64,000 bases of DNA from Lachnospiraceae bacterium (GTDB lineage: Bacteria; Bacillota; Clostridia; Lachnospirales; Lachnospiraceae). How positions within the stretch are numbered: the stretch's first letter is position 1; each line of letters starts with the position of its first letter. The notes under the pieces were generated by a model. It had not been told where the DNA came from and searched no databases. It worked only from the letters and a program-made list of their open reading frames with translations. Location: positions 1 through 64,000 of the forward strand of contig JAFLTE010000003.1 in assembly GCA_022510565.1 (NCBI GenBank), given 5' to 3'. A program made the translations under genes and the position numbers. This document shows positions 24,352 to 33,713 of the stretch, piece after piece.

Positions 24352-26373
24352 ATGAACACAATGTATAGAAATAATGAAACCGGATATCGGCAGGTCAAAG
24401 ACGCAATTGAAAAACATCAAGAGATACTGCCATCGCCAATAATCACAAATAAGGCTTTATTTAGAGAGCAATTGTTGGACGAGTTCAATTATGGAGATAA
24501 AGAAAAAGAACTGAAAAACACACTTTATAATTCTGCGAAAGCGACACGGAACGAACCGTGGTCAGTGAAAGTGCCATCGGACGAGTCGCGGTCAGTGGAT
24601 ACGCGGGAAATGGTGAATAAAAATTTTGCCTATCTCAAAGATGCACCGAAGGCGTTGTTGCATGTGCACAGCACGGTAGGTCTGTCGGTGGAGAATCTGG
24701 GTGCGCTTATTGAACAGTGGAATGTTGAACAGGAGAAGTTGGAGGAGGAGAAGGAGAAGGCAAGGGAGCCCTATATTGATTTAAAGATTTATTATGCCAC
24801 AGTACAGACACCGGATTATAACGATGATGTTGAGAATGTTCTGTTGTACGGGGAACAGGTGGTACTCTTGGTAGAGGAAAAGGCGGATCCCGGATGGACC
24901 TTGGTGGATTTCGAACCGGTAAATCAAGGCTGGTTTAAAAATAATATATCCAGCTTCTGCTTGTCAGAGCCGGATGATATAATCACAAATTGGACAGAAT
25001 TCGGCAAAATATTTATGAGAACGAACCACCTGTTTCGAGACAGGGGGTTTTATGAAAAATACCACACGTGCTTTCTTGAGGAATGCATGTATGATAATAT
25101 CGGCTATGTGGAACTGCGGACCGGTTTTGCGGAATTTGCAGATTGGACAAAGAAGGAGGAGATAAGAAACAGCATCTTGTTTTTGCGACCGGATTTCAGT
25201 ATGAAGGATTATTTCTATCATGCCGATATGGTAGACCGTCTTGACCCGGTCACTCCGGATGCGGAATTTTTGGAATTGATATTAAGTGCTAGGGATCAAG
25301 CCATGGTTAATTGGATTAACGCAGGTAAACCCGATAAGGAGCTGGTGGTCAAAGTCATTCTGACAGCAAACAGAAATAAAGCGCAGACTAAGCCGGAGGA
25401 AGCCGGTCAAAAGATTGATGCAGCAATTTCTATGAAAAACGGTCTCGCATCAGTAAAGCACAATACTCCTCAAGACTTTATCGCAGATATGATTATCGGA
25501 TTTGACTTTGTGGACAGGGAAGATTCGTTAAACGGACTGACGGATACGCTTCACGGGATTATGTATGGTACATTTCCTTATGAGGATAAAGACCATCCCG
25601 AGTCTAAACTGAATATGCTTAAGGATAAATGCAGGATGGAGCTGATGCGGTTTTTCCTCCACGACGGGGAAAGTATAGCATCCATCAGTGATATTCGCAG
25701 CAATGCGGTCACAGGACCGATTTGCTCCCGCCACCGTATCGGACATGGTTTTCAGATGGGTACCGCTGAGAATCTTGCCTCCAATACAGACCTATACGGC
25801 AAACATATTATGCATTACATTCTGAACGGTTGCAGCAATGATGTAGACAAGCCGGGCGATTACCCCATCAATAATATCAACGACGACATCATAAGAAAGG
25901 ATTATATCACTGAGCCGGTAATCGAACTATGCCCCATAAGCAATTATATGCTCGGTTATGTAAAGAATCTGGAAGAGCATCCCGCTATTTCACTGATGGA
26001 GAATGGGATTCTTGCCGTGATCTGCAACGATGATCCCCAGATTTTTGGCAGCAGAGGATTAAGCCATGATTATGCCGTGATGTACATGGCTCTAAAGAAA
26101 CATTTTGAAAACAGGAAAATGAATGCACAGACAAAGGCATATGAGTATCTGAAGATAAGTTTCTTTCTGGGATATTTTTATGAGGAAATGAGCAAGAAAT
26201 ATTATAAAAAATTAAATGGAGAAAATAGTATCAACGTGGTAAATGACGACCTGTCAATGGAAGATGAGTGGAATGTTTTCACGGCCGCGTTATGCAAATT
26301 TAAAAGAGATTGGAGCAAATTTGTCAATCCTCCCACTAAGAAGGACCTCCCCACACCGGAAATAGTTCCATGA
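24352..26373 (+). CDS. Adenosine deaminase-like protein (ADGF/ADA-AMP deaminase superfamily)
   Basis: About 673 residues, roughly twice a normal adenosine deaminase. Metal and catalytic motifs of the superfamily are in order: LLHVHST (H104, H106), HRIGHGFQM, PVIELCPISNYMLGYV and NDDPQIFGSRGLSHDY. GFDFVDRED matches the substrate-loop motif. A large insertion (about 125-215) containing a charged coiled-coil stretch separates the first histidine pair from the rest. The layout recalls ADGF/CECR1-type deaminases, but there is no signal peptide. The start at 24352 has GGAGG 5 bases upstream. Substrate (adenosine or a relative) is inferred. Confidence 0.78.
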   Translation: MNTMYRNNETGYRQVKDAIEKHQEILPSPIITNKALFREQLLDEFNYGDKEKELKNTLYNSAKATRNEPWSVKVPSDESRSVDTREMVNKNFAYLKDAPKALLHVHSTVGLSVENLGALIEQWNVEQEKLEEEKEKAREPYIDLKIYYATVQTPDYNDDVENVLLYGEQVVLLVEEKADPGWTLVDFEPVNQGWFKNNISSFCLSEPDDIITNWTEFGKIFMRTNHLFRDRGFYEKYHTCFLEECMYDNIGYVELRTGFAEFADWTKKEEIRNSILFLRPDFSMKDYFYHADMVDRLDPVTPDAEFLELILSARDQAMVNWINAGKPDKELVVKVILTANRNKAQTKPEEAGQKIDAAISMKNGLASVKHNTPQDFIADMIIGFDFVDREDSLNGLTDTLHGIMYGTFPYEDKDHPESKLNMLKDKCRMELMRFFLHDGESIASISDIRSNAVTGPICSRHRIGHGFQMGTAENLASNTDLYGKHIMHYILNGCSNDVDKPGDYPINNINDDIIRKDYITEPVIELCPISNYMLGYVKNLEEHPAISLMENGILAVICNDDPQIFGSRGLSHDYAVMYMALKKHFENRKMNAQTKAYEYLKISFFLGYFYEEMSKKYYKKLNGENSINVVNDDLSMEDEWNVFTAALCKFKRDWSKFVNPPTKKDLPTPEIVP

Positions 26374-26395
26374 ATTTGCAGGACTTTCCATATAA

Positions 26396-26436
26396 AAAGC
26401 GGACAGCTGCCCCTTATACGGGGTGCTGCCCGCTTT
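26396..26436. terminator. Bidirectional terminator between convergent genes
   Basis: AAAGCGG-CAGC-CCCC pairs with GGGG-GCTG-CCGCTTT as a long interrupted stem with A and T runs on both sides, suiting both the deaminase gene and the convergent SpoIID-like gene. Confidence 0.85.
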
Positions 26437-26437
26437 C

Positions 26438-27700
26438 TTACTGTCCCGGCTCCGCAATTCTGCTGACACCCACATAGACATCCGAAATCTTATACCATGT
26501 GGGATAGTCTACGATACCTGTCTGTGGCAGATTGAAGACACCTTGGAAGACCCGAACCGAATTGGCAGTTCCGGAGCCGTAGATGCCGTCCTCTGCGACA
26601 CGCGGAATTGCAGGATAATTCTGGGCGATGCGGTTTAACTGCTGCTGAATCTGCAGCACTTTATCACCGGATGCACCGATGTTCAGATTGTAGCCGGGCC
26701 ACGAGGATGGCACACCCGATATTGCCGTGGCGGTATTGATATACATATCGTTGCCGTAGTAGTAATGGATAATCTCAATAGCGGAATAGCCCTCATCGCC
26801 AAGGTACTTGGAGCCCCACTGGCTTAGGCCGTTGCATGTCACAGTCCTGCCGTCACAGTAGGAAGTGAGAATAGGCTGGCGCACGCCGGGGCGGGAGAGA
26901 AAATTGGCGAAGATGGTGTCTACCAGTCTGTCGATATTGCTGTAGATATTCCTGCCGTATATCCATTTCTGGTCGTAGGCGGTGGAGGAAGTAATGGTAA
27001 AATTATAGCCTCTGTTGCGATACCATTCCGTGTAAACACGATTCAGGGTAAAGGACATAATGGCAAGTGTGTTGGCATAGATAGCACTTTCGGGCCATGT
27101 GGCATAAATCTCAGAAGAAACTACATTTTTAATATAGTCTTGATACCTGACATAGTAATTGGGAGCAGTGGAGTCGGTCGGTGCTCCGTCGTGCACAACA
27201 ATATATTCGGGTATGACAACACGGCTTAGGACGATTTCACCTGATTCGTCCATGGGTTTAATCTCGTCCTCGGGGATTTTGGGCGGATAATCGCCGTAGA
27301 GTGTGTGGTCCGGAATGACAATCGTCTCATCATCTCCTGTCGCAGTCTCGGTGGGAGTCATCTCAATGTTCTGCAAGGCGGTCACGTCGGGCAGCACTTC
27401 AACACCTGACACGGACACGGGCTCATAACCCGGCGCGGTGACATTCAGAGTGTACTCCGAGTATGGCATGGGAGAGTTGGGGGTCAGACTGTACTCAAGG
27501 GGAGGTGCATCGAGGGATACGGTATCTGTCTGACCGGAGGAATCGGTAGTCAAAGTCTCTAAGGTGTTGTTGGGATCTCCGGTATAAGAAATGGTTATGT
27601 TGGCATTCTGAATCGGTATCAGCCCTATATTGGCAGTCACATTGACCTGCAGTCTGCCTTGTGCCGAACCGTTGGGCTGTGTACTGTTTAAGACATCCAT
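26438..27700 (-). CDS. SpoIID-like protein with carboxypeptidase-regulatory-like and peptidoglycan-binding domains
   Basis: 420 residues. N terminus (about 10-110) is a beta-sandwich of the CarboxypepD_reg/Cna-B kind. The middle (about 180-320) resembles SpoIID: NVVSSEIYATWPESAI with the conserved glutamate, then LSQWGSKYLGDEGYSAIEIIHYYYGND. A PG_binding_1 domain closes the protein (IGASGDKVLQIQQQLNRI). SpoIID-type proteins cleave glycan strands during engulfment. There is no signal peptide. A longer paralogue is at 49387. I start it at 27700, where GAGG is 6 bases upstream, not at the GTG four codons earlier. Confidence 0.75.
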   Translation of the reverse strand: MDVLNSTQPNGSAQGRLQVNVTANIGLIPIQNANITISYTGDPNNTLETLTTDSSGQTDTVSLDAPPLEYSLTPNSPMPYSEYTLNVTAPGYEPVSVSGVEVLPDVTALQNIEMTPTETATGDDETIVIPDHTLYGDYPPKIPEDEIKPMDESGEIVLSRVVIPEYIVVHDGAPTDSTAPNYYVRYQDYIKNVVSSEIYATWPESAIYANTLAIMSFTLNRVYTEWYRNRGYNFTITSSTAYDQKWIYGRNIYSNIDRLVDTIFANFLSRPGVRQPILTSYCDGRTVTCNGLSQWGSKYLGDEGYSAIEIIHYYYGNDMYINTATAISGVPSSWPGYNLNIGASGDKVLQIQQQLNRIAQNYPAIPRVAEDGIYGSGTANSVRVFQGVFNLPQTGIVDYPTWYKISDVYVGVSRIAEPGQ

Positions 27701-27823
27701 ATAAAACCTCACGGTATTCTCTTCTTATTATGCTATGTGAAAGCCTAAGAAGCGTTACCGCATGGGAAGTTGAATACCCTGGTTGGAAAACAGCGCTTGG
27801 GTTGAGTATAATTGGATTTGAGG

Positions 27824-27853
27824 TTGCACTGCCTACCTGATAAATGGTATAAT
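27824..27853 (+). promoter_or_regulatory. Candidate promoter of the DUF5717 operon
   Basis: TTGCAC (27824-27829), 18-base spacer, TATAAT (27848-27853), about 33 bases before the GTG start. Confidence 0.65.
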
Positions 27854-27886
27854 TTTAATAACTATGTAGAAAGGTAAATCGAAAGC

Positions 27887-30800
27887 GTGAGACAGGCTGC
27901 TGATGAGATTTTAAACGGAAAATTTAATGTCGATAACGGTTCTCTGGACTTTTCCTGTCCACGCATTGATATATCGCTCCATGCGGACACGGTGGCGGAG
28001 GACTCTTTCACGGTGTACGGACCTGAAGGATACATGACGGAGGGACGTGTCATATCAAGTGACCTTCGCATGGAATGCCTGACACAGTCTTTTAGCGGAA
28101 GTCAGGACGAGATTCATTACCGCTTTGACGCTCACGGTATGGAAGTGGGGGAAGAGGTCAAGGGAGCGTTCAACATTATCTCCAATCAGGGTGAGTATTA
28201 TCTTCCTTTTACAGTGACAATTGCGCCTCAGACCGTCACATCCAGTTTAGGAGGTATCAAGAATCTGTTTCACTTCACGAATCTTGCCAAGAGTAACTGG
28301 GAGGAAGCGGTGAAGCTGTTCTATTCCGATGAGTTTCAGGCGGTGTTTGAGGGCAATGACCGGCAGTATTATGCCGCCTACCGAGGACTTTCGGCAGTTA
28401 AGGGCAATGAGCACAACATGGAAGAATTCCTGTTGGAAATCAATAAGAAAAAGCCTGTAGAGTTTATACCGGAGGAAACGGAGATTAAGATAGAAGACCC
28501 TCTGGATGAGATACGCTATGCTCTTGTAATAAACCGCAACGGGTGGGGCTACACTCATTTGCAGGTTGAGACGGAGGGCGAGTTTTTGCGCGTGGAGGAG
28601 GATAGTGCCTCCGACGCATCTTTTCTGGGTAACATCTACAGGGTATATTACTATGTAGATCGAGAGAAGCTGCATGCCGGCAATAACTACGGCTGTATTC
28701 TGTTAGTACAGCAAAACCGGACAATTCGCGTGCCGGTTACGGTGGTAGTACATAGAACCGGAAGAAAAGCTCTGGGCATCCATAAAGAAAAAAGGCGGCT
28801 GACGGTGGAGATGATGGAATATTATCAGGCATTCCGCCTTAAGAAAATCAGTACCAAGACGTGGATGACGGAGACAAATAAGCTCTTAAACCGCATGATG
28901 GAACTGGATGATAAGGATATTACCTACAAACTTTTCCAGGCACAGATTTTGCTCACAGAAGAGCGCTATAACGAGGCAAAGTGGCTGATTGAAAAACAGG
29001 AGGAGCAGGTTCTTGCCAGGCAGAATGATTGTCCTGAGTTGTGGTGTTATTATTTGTATCTCACGACCTTGTACAGCAGGGATGTCCGATATGTAGACAA
29101 TGTTGCCGCGGAGGTGGCGCAGGTTTATGAGCGCAATAGAGGCAACTGGCGGATTGCGTGGCTTCTTTTGTACTTGTCCGAGGAGTATGTCAAAAACCCT
29201 TCGCGCAAGTGGGAACTGCTGGAAGAGTTGTTTCGGTATCGCTGTACTTCCCCTGTAATCTATATTGAAGCATGGCATCTTCTGTGCATGAATCCCGCCA
29301 TGTTGTTAAAGTTAGATACTTTTGAGAAGCAAATACTCCTCTACGCGGTCAAAAACGACCTTATGAAAGAGGAAATCATTTTACAGATTGTCTATTTGGC
29401 GCAGAAACAGAAGACTTACTCCGACAGTGTTTTTCGCATTCTGGCAGGCTGTTATACCACAAGGCCGCAGAATGATATTCTGTATGCCATCTGCACGCTG
29501 TTAATTAAAGGAAATCGATACGGGGAAGAATATTTTGAATGGTATCGAGCGGGTGTGGAGCAAAATCTGCGGATTACCCGTCTGTATGAATACTATATGA
29601 TGTCTGTCTCTCTGCAGAGTGACACTCCTCTGCCGAAGATCATATTGATGTATTTCGCCTATCAGAGCGATTTACATTATGAGATTACTGCGTATTTGTA
29701 CGCCTATGTTTATCGGCACAGGGAAGAAATAACGGATATTTATGTAAACTATTCTGCCGCTATGGAGCGTTTTGTCGCGGAGCAGATAAGACGGGGCAGA
29801 ATCAATAAGGATTTGGCTTATCTGTATCGCAATATGGTCAGTCTGCCCATGATTGACGAGGAGAGTGCCGTACAACTTGCGTCTTTGCTTTTTATGAAGG
29901 AAATCAAAGTAGATTCTAAGCAAGTCAGGGAAGTGATTCTCGTATATCCCTACGGTCTGGGGGAAGAAGTATATCCTGTCACAAACTGCCGTGCGCAAGT
30001 ACCGGTTTACAATTCTGATTGTAAAATGATGTTTGGTGACGGAGAGGGCAATCGTTATACGGTGAGTGTGGACTGTCAGGTACAGACGCTTCTTACACCG
30101 GCTAAACTGGCGCTCATGATTTCGCCTTTTGTTCGGGATAATCCGGGCTATGCACTGTATGCTTGTTTTGAATCCCGGAATACTTTCACTGTGCAGGACG
30201 ACAATGCAGACCTTTTTAAATTTCTTGCCGGTTCCGATCTGATTGCGGAGCACATGAAGCGGCAAATCCGCATGATGTTGGTGAATTTTTATTATGAAAA
30301 GGACAGGATGCGGGAGTTGGACGACTATCTGATTGAGTTGACACCTGAGGATGTGTCCAGACAGGACCGTAAAGAAATTATACGGTACATGATTGTTCGG
30401 GGAATGTACGAGGAGGCTTACAGCTGGGTACGCCGTTATGGGCCCTACGGTGTTGATGCTAAAATCTTAGTCAAACTGTGCAGTCGACTTTTGGATGAGG
30501 AAATTGTAGACGAAGAGCCGATTATGACCGGCATACTTCATTATGTTGTAAAAAAGGGCAAATACGACGAGAATATTCTGAATTATTTGATACGCAATTT
30601 TAACGGAAGCATTAAAGATATGCGCGATATCTGGAAAATTGCGGAAGATTTCGGCGTGGATACCTATGCGCTGTGTGAGCGTCTGATTGTGCAGATACTC
30701 TACACGGGAGCTCACGTGGGCGAGAAGATGGATATTTTCAGGGCCTATGCCAAATGCGGTGGTAATGTGACACTGATGGCAGCGTTTGTGTCCCAGTGCT

Positions 30801-31450
30801 GTTACGATTATGCAATCTGCGGACAGATTACGGAGCCATACATCTTTAAGTGTATTTTACAGCTTCATTATGATGATGTGCCTCTTCATACGATATGCAA
30901 GATTGCCTTTCTGCAGTACTATGCGGAGAACAAGCAGGAGCAGAATGAGGCGGTACGTCAGGCATGCTGTGACTTTTTACGGACGCTGCTTGACGAAGGT
31001 ATTGTTCTGCCGCTCTATAAGGAGTATCAGGGATTTATCCCGCAGATGGATGAATACCAGGATAAGACTATGGTGGAATACCGGGCAAAACCTAATGCGA
31101 AAGTGGTTATACACTATGTGATTCAAGGTGAGGGCACCGAGGAAGCCGAGTACCGTAAAGAAGAGATGAAGGATATGTTTGCGGGTCTGTGTGTTAAGGA
31201 ATTCATTCTCTTTTTCGGAGAGAGATTGCAATACTATATCACTGAGGAGTCGGATGGTACAGAACAGTTGACCCAAAGCGGCGCGATCAATAAGAGTGAT
31301 ATCGGGCAGGATAACTTCGAGAGTCGGTTTACCTTGCTCAACGACATTATGATTGGCAGAACATTACATGACTACGATACGGTGGATAATCTGCTTAGGG
31401 AATATTACAGGCAGGATTACATGACGGATACCATCTTTCGAGTGCGCTAG
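27887..31450 (+). CDS. DUF5717-type large protein (beta-sandwich plus TPR-like helices)
   Basis: 1187 residues, no signal peptide or membrane helix. The first roughly 290 residues hold two beta-sandwich-like units (SLDFSCPRIDISLHADTVAEDSFTVYG; YALVINRNGWGYTHLQVETEGEFLRV). The rest is mostly helical, with Tyr/Leu-rich repeats suggestive of TPR or similar solenoids, interrupted near 685-770 by another beta region. It matches what I know as the DUF5717 family of Lachnospiraceae, usually next to DUF5716. Function unknown. The start is GTG; an in-frame stop lies four codons upstream. It begins a four-gene unit with 8-66-base gaps. Confidence 0.75.
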   Translation: MRQAADEILNGKFNVDNGSLDFSCPRIDISLHADTVAEDSFTVYGPEGYMTEGRVISSDLRMECLTQSFSGSQDEIHYRFDAHGMEVGEEVKGAFNIISNQGEYYLPFTVTIAPQTVTSSLGGIKNLFHFTNLAKSNWEEAVKLFYSDEFQAVFEGNDRQYYAAYRGLSAVKGNEHNMEEFLLEINKKKPVEFIPEETEIKIEDPLDEIRYALVINRNGWGYTHLQVETEGEFLRVEEDSASDASFLGNIYRVYYYVDREKLHAGNNYGCILLVQQNRTIRVPVTVVVHRTGRKALGIHKEKRRLTVEMMEYYQAFRLKKISTKTWMTETNKLLNRMMELDDKDITYKLFQAQILLTEERYNEAKWLIEKQEEQVLARQNDCPELWCYYLYLTTLYSRDVRYVDNVAAEVAQVYERNRGNWRIAWLLLYLSEEYVKNPSRKWELLEELFRYRCTSPVIYIEAWHLLCMNPAMLLKLDTFEKQILLYAVKNDLMKEEIILQIVYLAQKQKTYSDSVFRILAGCYTTRPQNDILYAICTLLIKGNRYGEEYFEWYRAGVEQNLRITRLYEYYMMSVSLQSDTPLPKIILMYFAYQSDLHYEITAYLYAYVYRHREEITDIYVNYSAAMERFVAEQIRRGRINKDLAYLYRNMVSLPMIDEESAVQLASLLFMKEIKVDSKQVREVILVYPYGLGEEVYPVTNCRAQVPVYNSDCKMMFGDGEGNRYTVSVDCQVQTLLTPAKLALMISPFVRDNPGYALYACFESRNTFTVQDDNADLFKFLAGSDLIAEHMKRQIRMMLVNFYYEKDRMRELDDYLIELTPEDVSRQDRKEIIRYMIVRGMYEEAYSWVRRYGPYGVDAKILVKLCSRLLDEEIVDEEPIMTGILHYVVKKGKYDENILNYLIRNFNGSIKDMRDIWKIAEDFGVDTYALCERLIVQILYTGAHVGEKMDIFRAYAKCGGNVTLMAAFVSQCCYDYAICGQITEPYIFKCILQLHYDDVPLHTICKIAFLQYYAENKQEQNEAVRQACCDFLRTLLDEGIVLPLYKEYQGFIPQMDEYQDKTMVEYRAKPNAKVVIHYVIQGEGTEEAEYRKEEMKDMFAGLCVKEFILFFGERLQYYITEESDGTEQLTQSGAINKSDIGQDNFESRFTLLNDIMIGRTLHDYDTVDNLLREYYRQDYMTDTIFRVR

Positions 31451-31458
31451 GAGGCAGT

Positions 31459-32772
31459 ATGTTCTTAGAACATAAAGATAAAGACAAACTGCATAAGGGA
31501 AGTGTTCTGGTAGGCTACGATTTGGGGGAGCAGTACTCTCAAATCAGTTATCTCGTCTACGGTCAGGAGGATGTGGATACGGTTGCCACCGTGGTGGGGA
31601 CGAAGCAGTATAATATTCCGACCATGTTATGTAAACGAGAAGGGGTCAATCAATGGTTTTATGGCAAGGATGCCGTAAAGAATGCCGACGAGGAGGGTAT
31701 GATTCCGGTGGAAGGTCTGCTGTCTCTTGCCAGAAAAGGTGAAGAAGTCACATTGGACGGCGAAAACTTCGACCCGGTAGCACTTCTGACACTGTTTCTT
31801 AAGCGCAGCATGACATTAATGAATTTTATCGCTACCGTTGATAAAATCGATGCAATCATGTTTACGGTGGACGAGCTGGACGACCGAATGGTGGAAATTC
31901 TGTCGCGTGCATCAGTCAATTTGGGGCTGAAAACCACACAGATTTATTTTCAGAGCCATACGGAAAGCTTTTACTACTATATGCTGCATCAGCCTGCGGA
32001 GCTGTGGAATTATCAGGTGCTTGCGTGTGAGCACGACGGTATGCGCCTAAAAACCTACCGCATGGAGTGCAATAAGCGAACGACACCTATTGTGGTTCTG
32101 ATTGAGGAGCAGATTTACGAGACGTTGATTATTCCTGAGGAGACTGAGGAGGAAGCCATTAAGCAGGATGCCTATCGTCTGGCGGATGAGCGTTTCTTAG
32201 GGATTCTTAAGAAAATGTGTGAGGGCAGGATTGTATCCTCGGCGTATCTTTTGGGTGACGGCTTTCGGAGCGGGTGGAACAAGGAATCTTTGCAATTTCT
32301 CTGCCATAATAGGAGAGTATTTCAAGGAAATAACCTTTTTAGCAGAGGAGCATGCTATGGACTGCAGGAGAAGCTGGAGCCGAGTGAAGAGGGCGCAAAG
32401 CATGTATTTCTCGGAAAAGACAAGTTGAAATCCAATGTCGGCATGAATGTGCTGCGGCAGGGCAAGGATTCTTACTTTGCACTTTTGGATGCCGGTGAGA
32501 ATTGGTATGAGGCCACGAAGAAATGTGAATTTCTGTTAGCGGGAGAAAGGGAGATTTCTTTTGTGATTACGCCGCTGACAGGTAAAAATATAGAAACCAA
32601 AAAGATGATTCTTACAGGAACGGACATAAATAACGCACCCTATACAAGATACCGTCTGGAAATGACAATGAGCACGCCGGAGACTATGCGTGTCACTGTG
32701 ACGGACTTAGGATTCGGAGAGTTGTTTGCGTCATCCGGTCAGGTGTGGGAAGAATTTTTTGAGGTGTCATAA
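31459..32772 (+). CDS. DUF5716-type protein with degenerate Hsp70/actin-like fold
   Basis: 437 residues. The order of motifs follows Hsp70: phosphate-1-like VGYDLGEQYSQ (D21), IPTMLC...YGKDAV, IDAIMFTVDELDDRMVEILSRASVNLGL, a helix-linked NEPT-position analogue (FQSHTESFYYYML), and LLGDGFRSGW...FSRGACYGL in the adenosine-motif position. The phosphate-2 motif is not recognisable and the second glycine signature is changed, so ATP hydrolysis is doubtful. The last 80 residues resemble a short substrate-binding sandwich. I take it to be the DUF5716 family; the Hsp70 relation is my inference. Eight bases separate it from the DUF5717 gene. Confidence 0.72.
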   Translation: MFLEHKDKDKLHKGSVLVGYDLGEQYSQISYLVYGQEDVDTVATVVGTKQYNIPTMLCKREGVNQWFYGKDAVKNADEEGMIPVEGLLSLARKGEEVTLDGENFDPVALLTLFLKRSMTLMNFIATVDKIDAIMFTVDELDDRMVEILSRASVNLGLKTTQIYFQSHTESFYYYMLHQPAELWNYQVLACEHDGMRLKTYRMECNKRTTPIVVLIEEQIYETLIIPEETEEEAIKQDAYRLADERFLGILKKMCEGRIVSSAYLLGDGFRSGWNKESLQFLCHNRRVFQGNNLFSRGACYGLQEKLEPSEEGAKHVFLGKDKLKSNVGMNVLRQGKDSYFALLDAGENWYEATKKCEFLLAGEREISFVITPLTGKNIETKKMILTGTDINNAPYTRYRLEMTMSTPETMRVTVTDLGFGELFASSGQVWEEFFEVS

Positions 32773-32802
32773 CATTGAAGTACAGAGGATAAGGCTGAAA
32801 GC

Positions 32803-33648
32803 ATGAGTCAGATTATTTTGGGGACAGGCGAATATGCATCGACCCCGTACTATATGGAAAAATTTTATGTAAACCTATATTCGGTGGAAGAACTCTGCGT
32901 TCTGTTGGTGGAAAAGGCGGAACTTTTGGACCAGGATGTTATGCAGCGGGATTTGGTTAAATGGCTGGATGAGCAGTGTGGACTGAATCAGTTGGCGCAT
33001 ACGCTTTACTCACTGTTAAATCAGAATGGTTCTATCGTGGCTTTTGCGGGAACAATCTTAGAGTACGTAAATCTCTATTCGGCGGAAGTGATTTCGCAGG
33101 CAGAGCAGATCATCAGGAATAACGAGGGGCTAAATCCCTACGAGCGGGGCAAAGCCAAGGCAGATTATATGCTGCAAAACCGCAAATATTTTACGGCACT
33201 CGGGCAGTACAATAGTCTGCTTAGCCGGATTCCGGAAACGGAAAGTCTGCTGCGTGCAGGAATTCTTCACAATATGGGCGTGGCGTGCGCCAAGCTTTTT
33301 ATGTTTCTGCCGGCGGCGGAAAGGTTTATGGAAGCGTATGAGACAGATGGAAGTGAGGAGAGTCTGGAGATGTATCTGGCATCCCTTCGTATGCACCACG
33401 AGGACAAGGACTATGTGTCGTATATCGCTGAGCATCCGGAATACCACGACGCGTCTCTGAGAGTGGAGAGACGAATGGAACGTGCCTACGGACAATTTGA
33501 GGGAACGGACGCAAATCGTATGCTTTTTACATTACAGGTATTTAAGGAAGAAGGCAACAGTACGGTAGGCAGCAACGCACAGTATTATCAGGAAATCGAA
33601 AAACTGACATCCGGGTTAAAAGAGGCGTACAGAGATATGTATCATTGA
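32803..33648 (+). CDS. Uncharacterised TPR-like protein of the DUF5716/5717 locus
   Basis: 281 residues, soluble and helical. Several repeats with TPR character are seen (ALGQYNSLLSRIPETESLLRAGILHNMGVACAKLFMFLPAAERFMEAYETDG, split here by reading rather than a single motif). No catalytic motif recognised. It follows the Hsp70-like gene by 30 bases, so it may act as an adaptor for it, by analogy with TPR co-chaperones. Confidence 0.7.
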   Translation: MSQIILGTGEYASTPYYMEKFYVNLYSVEELCVLLVEKAELLDQDVMQRDLVKWLDEQCGLNQLAHTLYSLLNQNGSIVAFAGTILEYVNLYSAEVISQAEQIIRNNEGLNPYERGKAKADYMLQNRKYFTALGQYNSLLSRIPETESLLRAGILHNMGVACAKLFMFLPAAERFMEAYETDGSEESLEMYLASLRMHHEDKDYVSYIAEHPEYHDASLRVERRMERAYGQFEGTDANRMLFTLQVFKEEGNSTVGSNAQYYQEIEKLTSGLKEAYRDMYH

Positions 33649-33713
33649 CGCAGCAAATGTGTGCAGGAATAGAGTACAGTGTGAAAAGATTTTCACGCGG
33701 GAATGGAGCAAAA

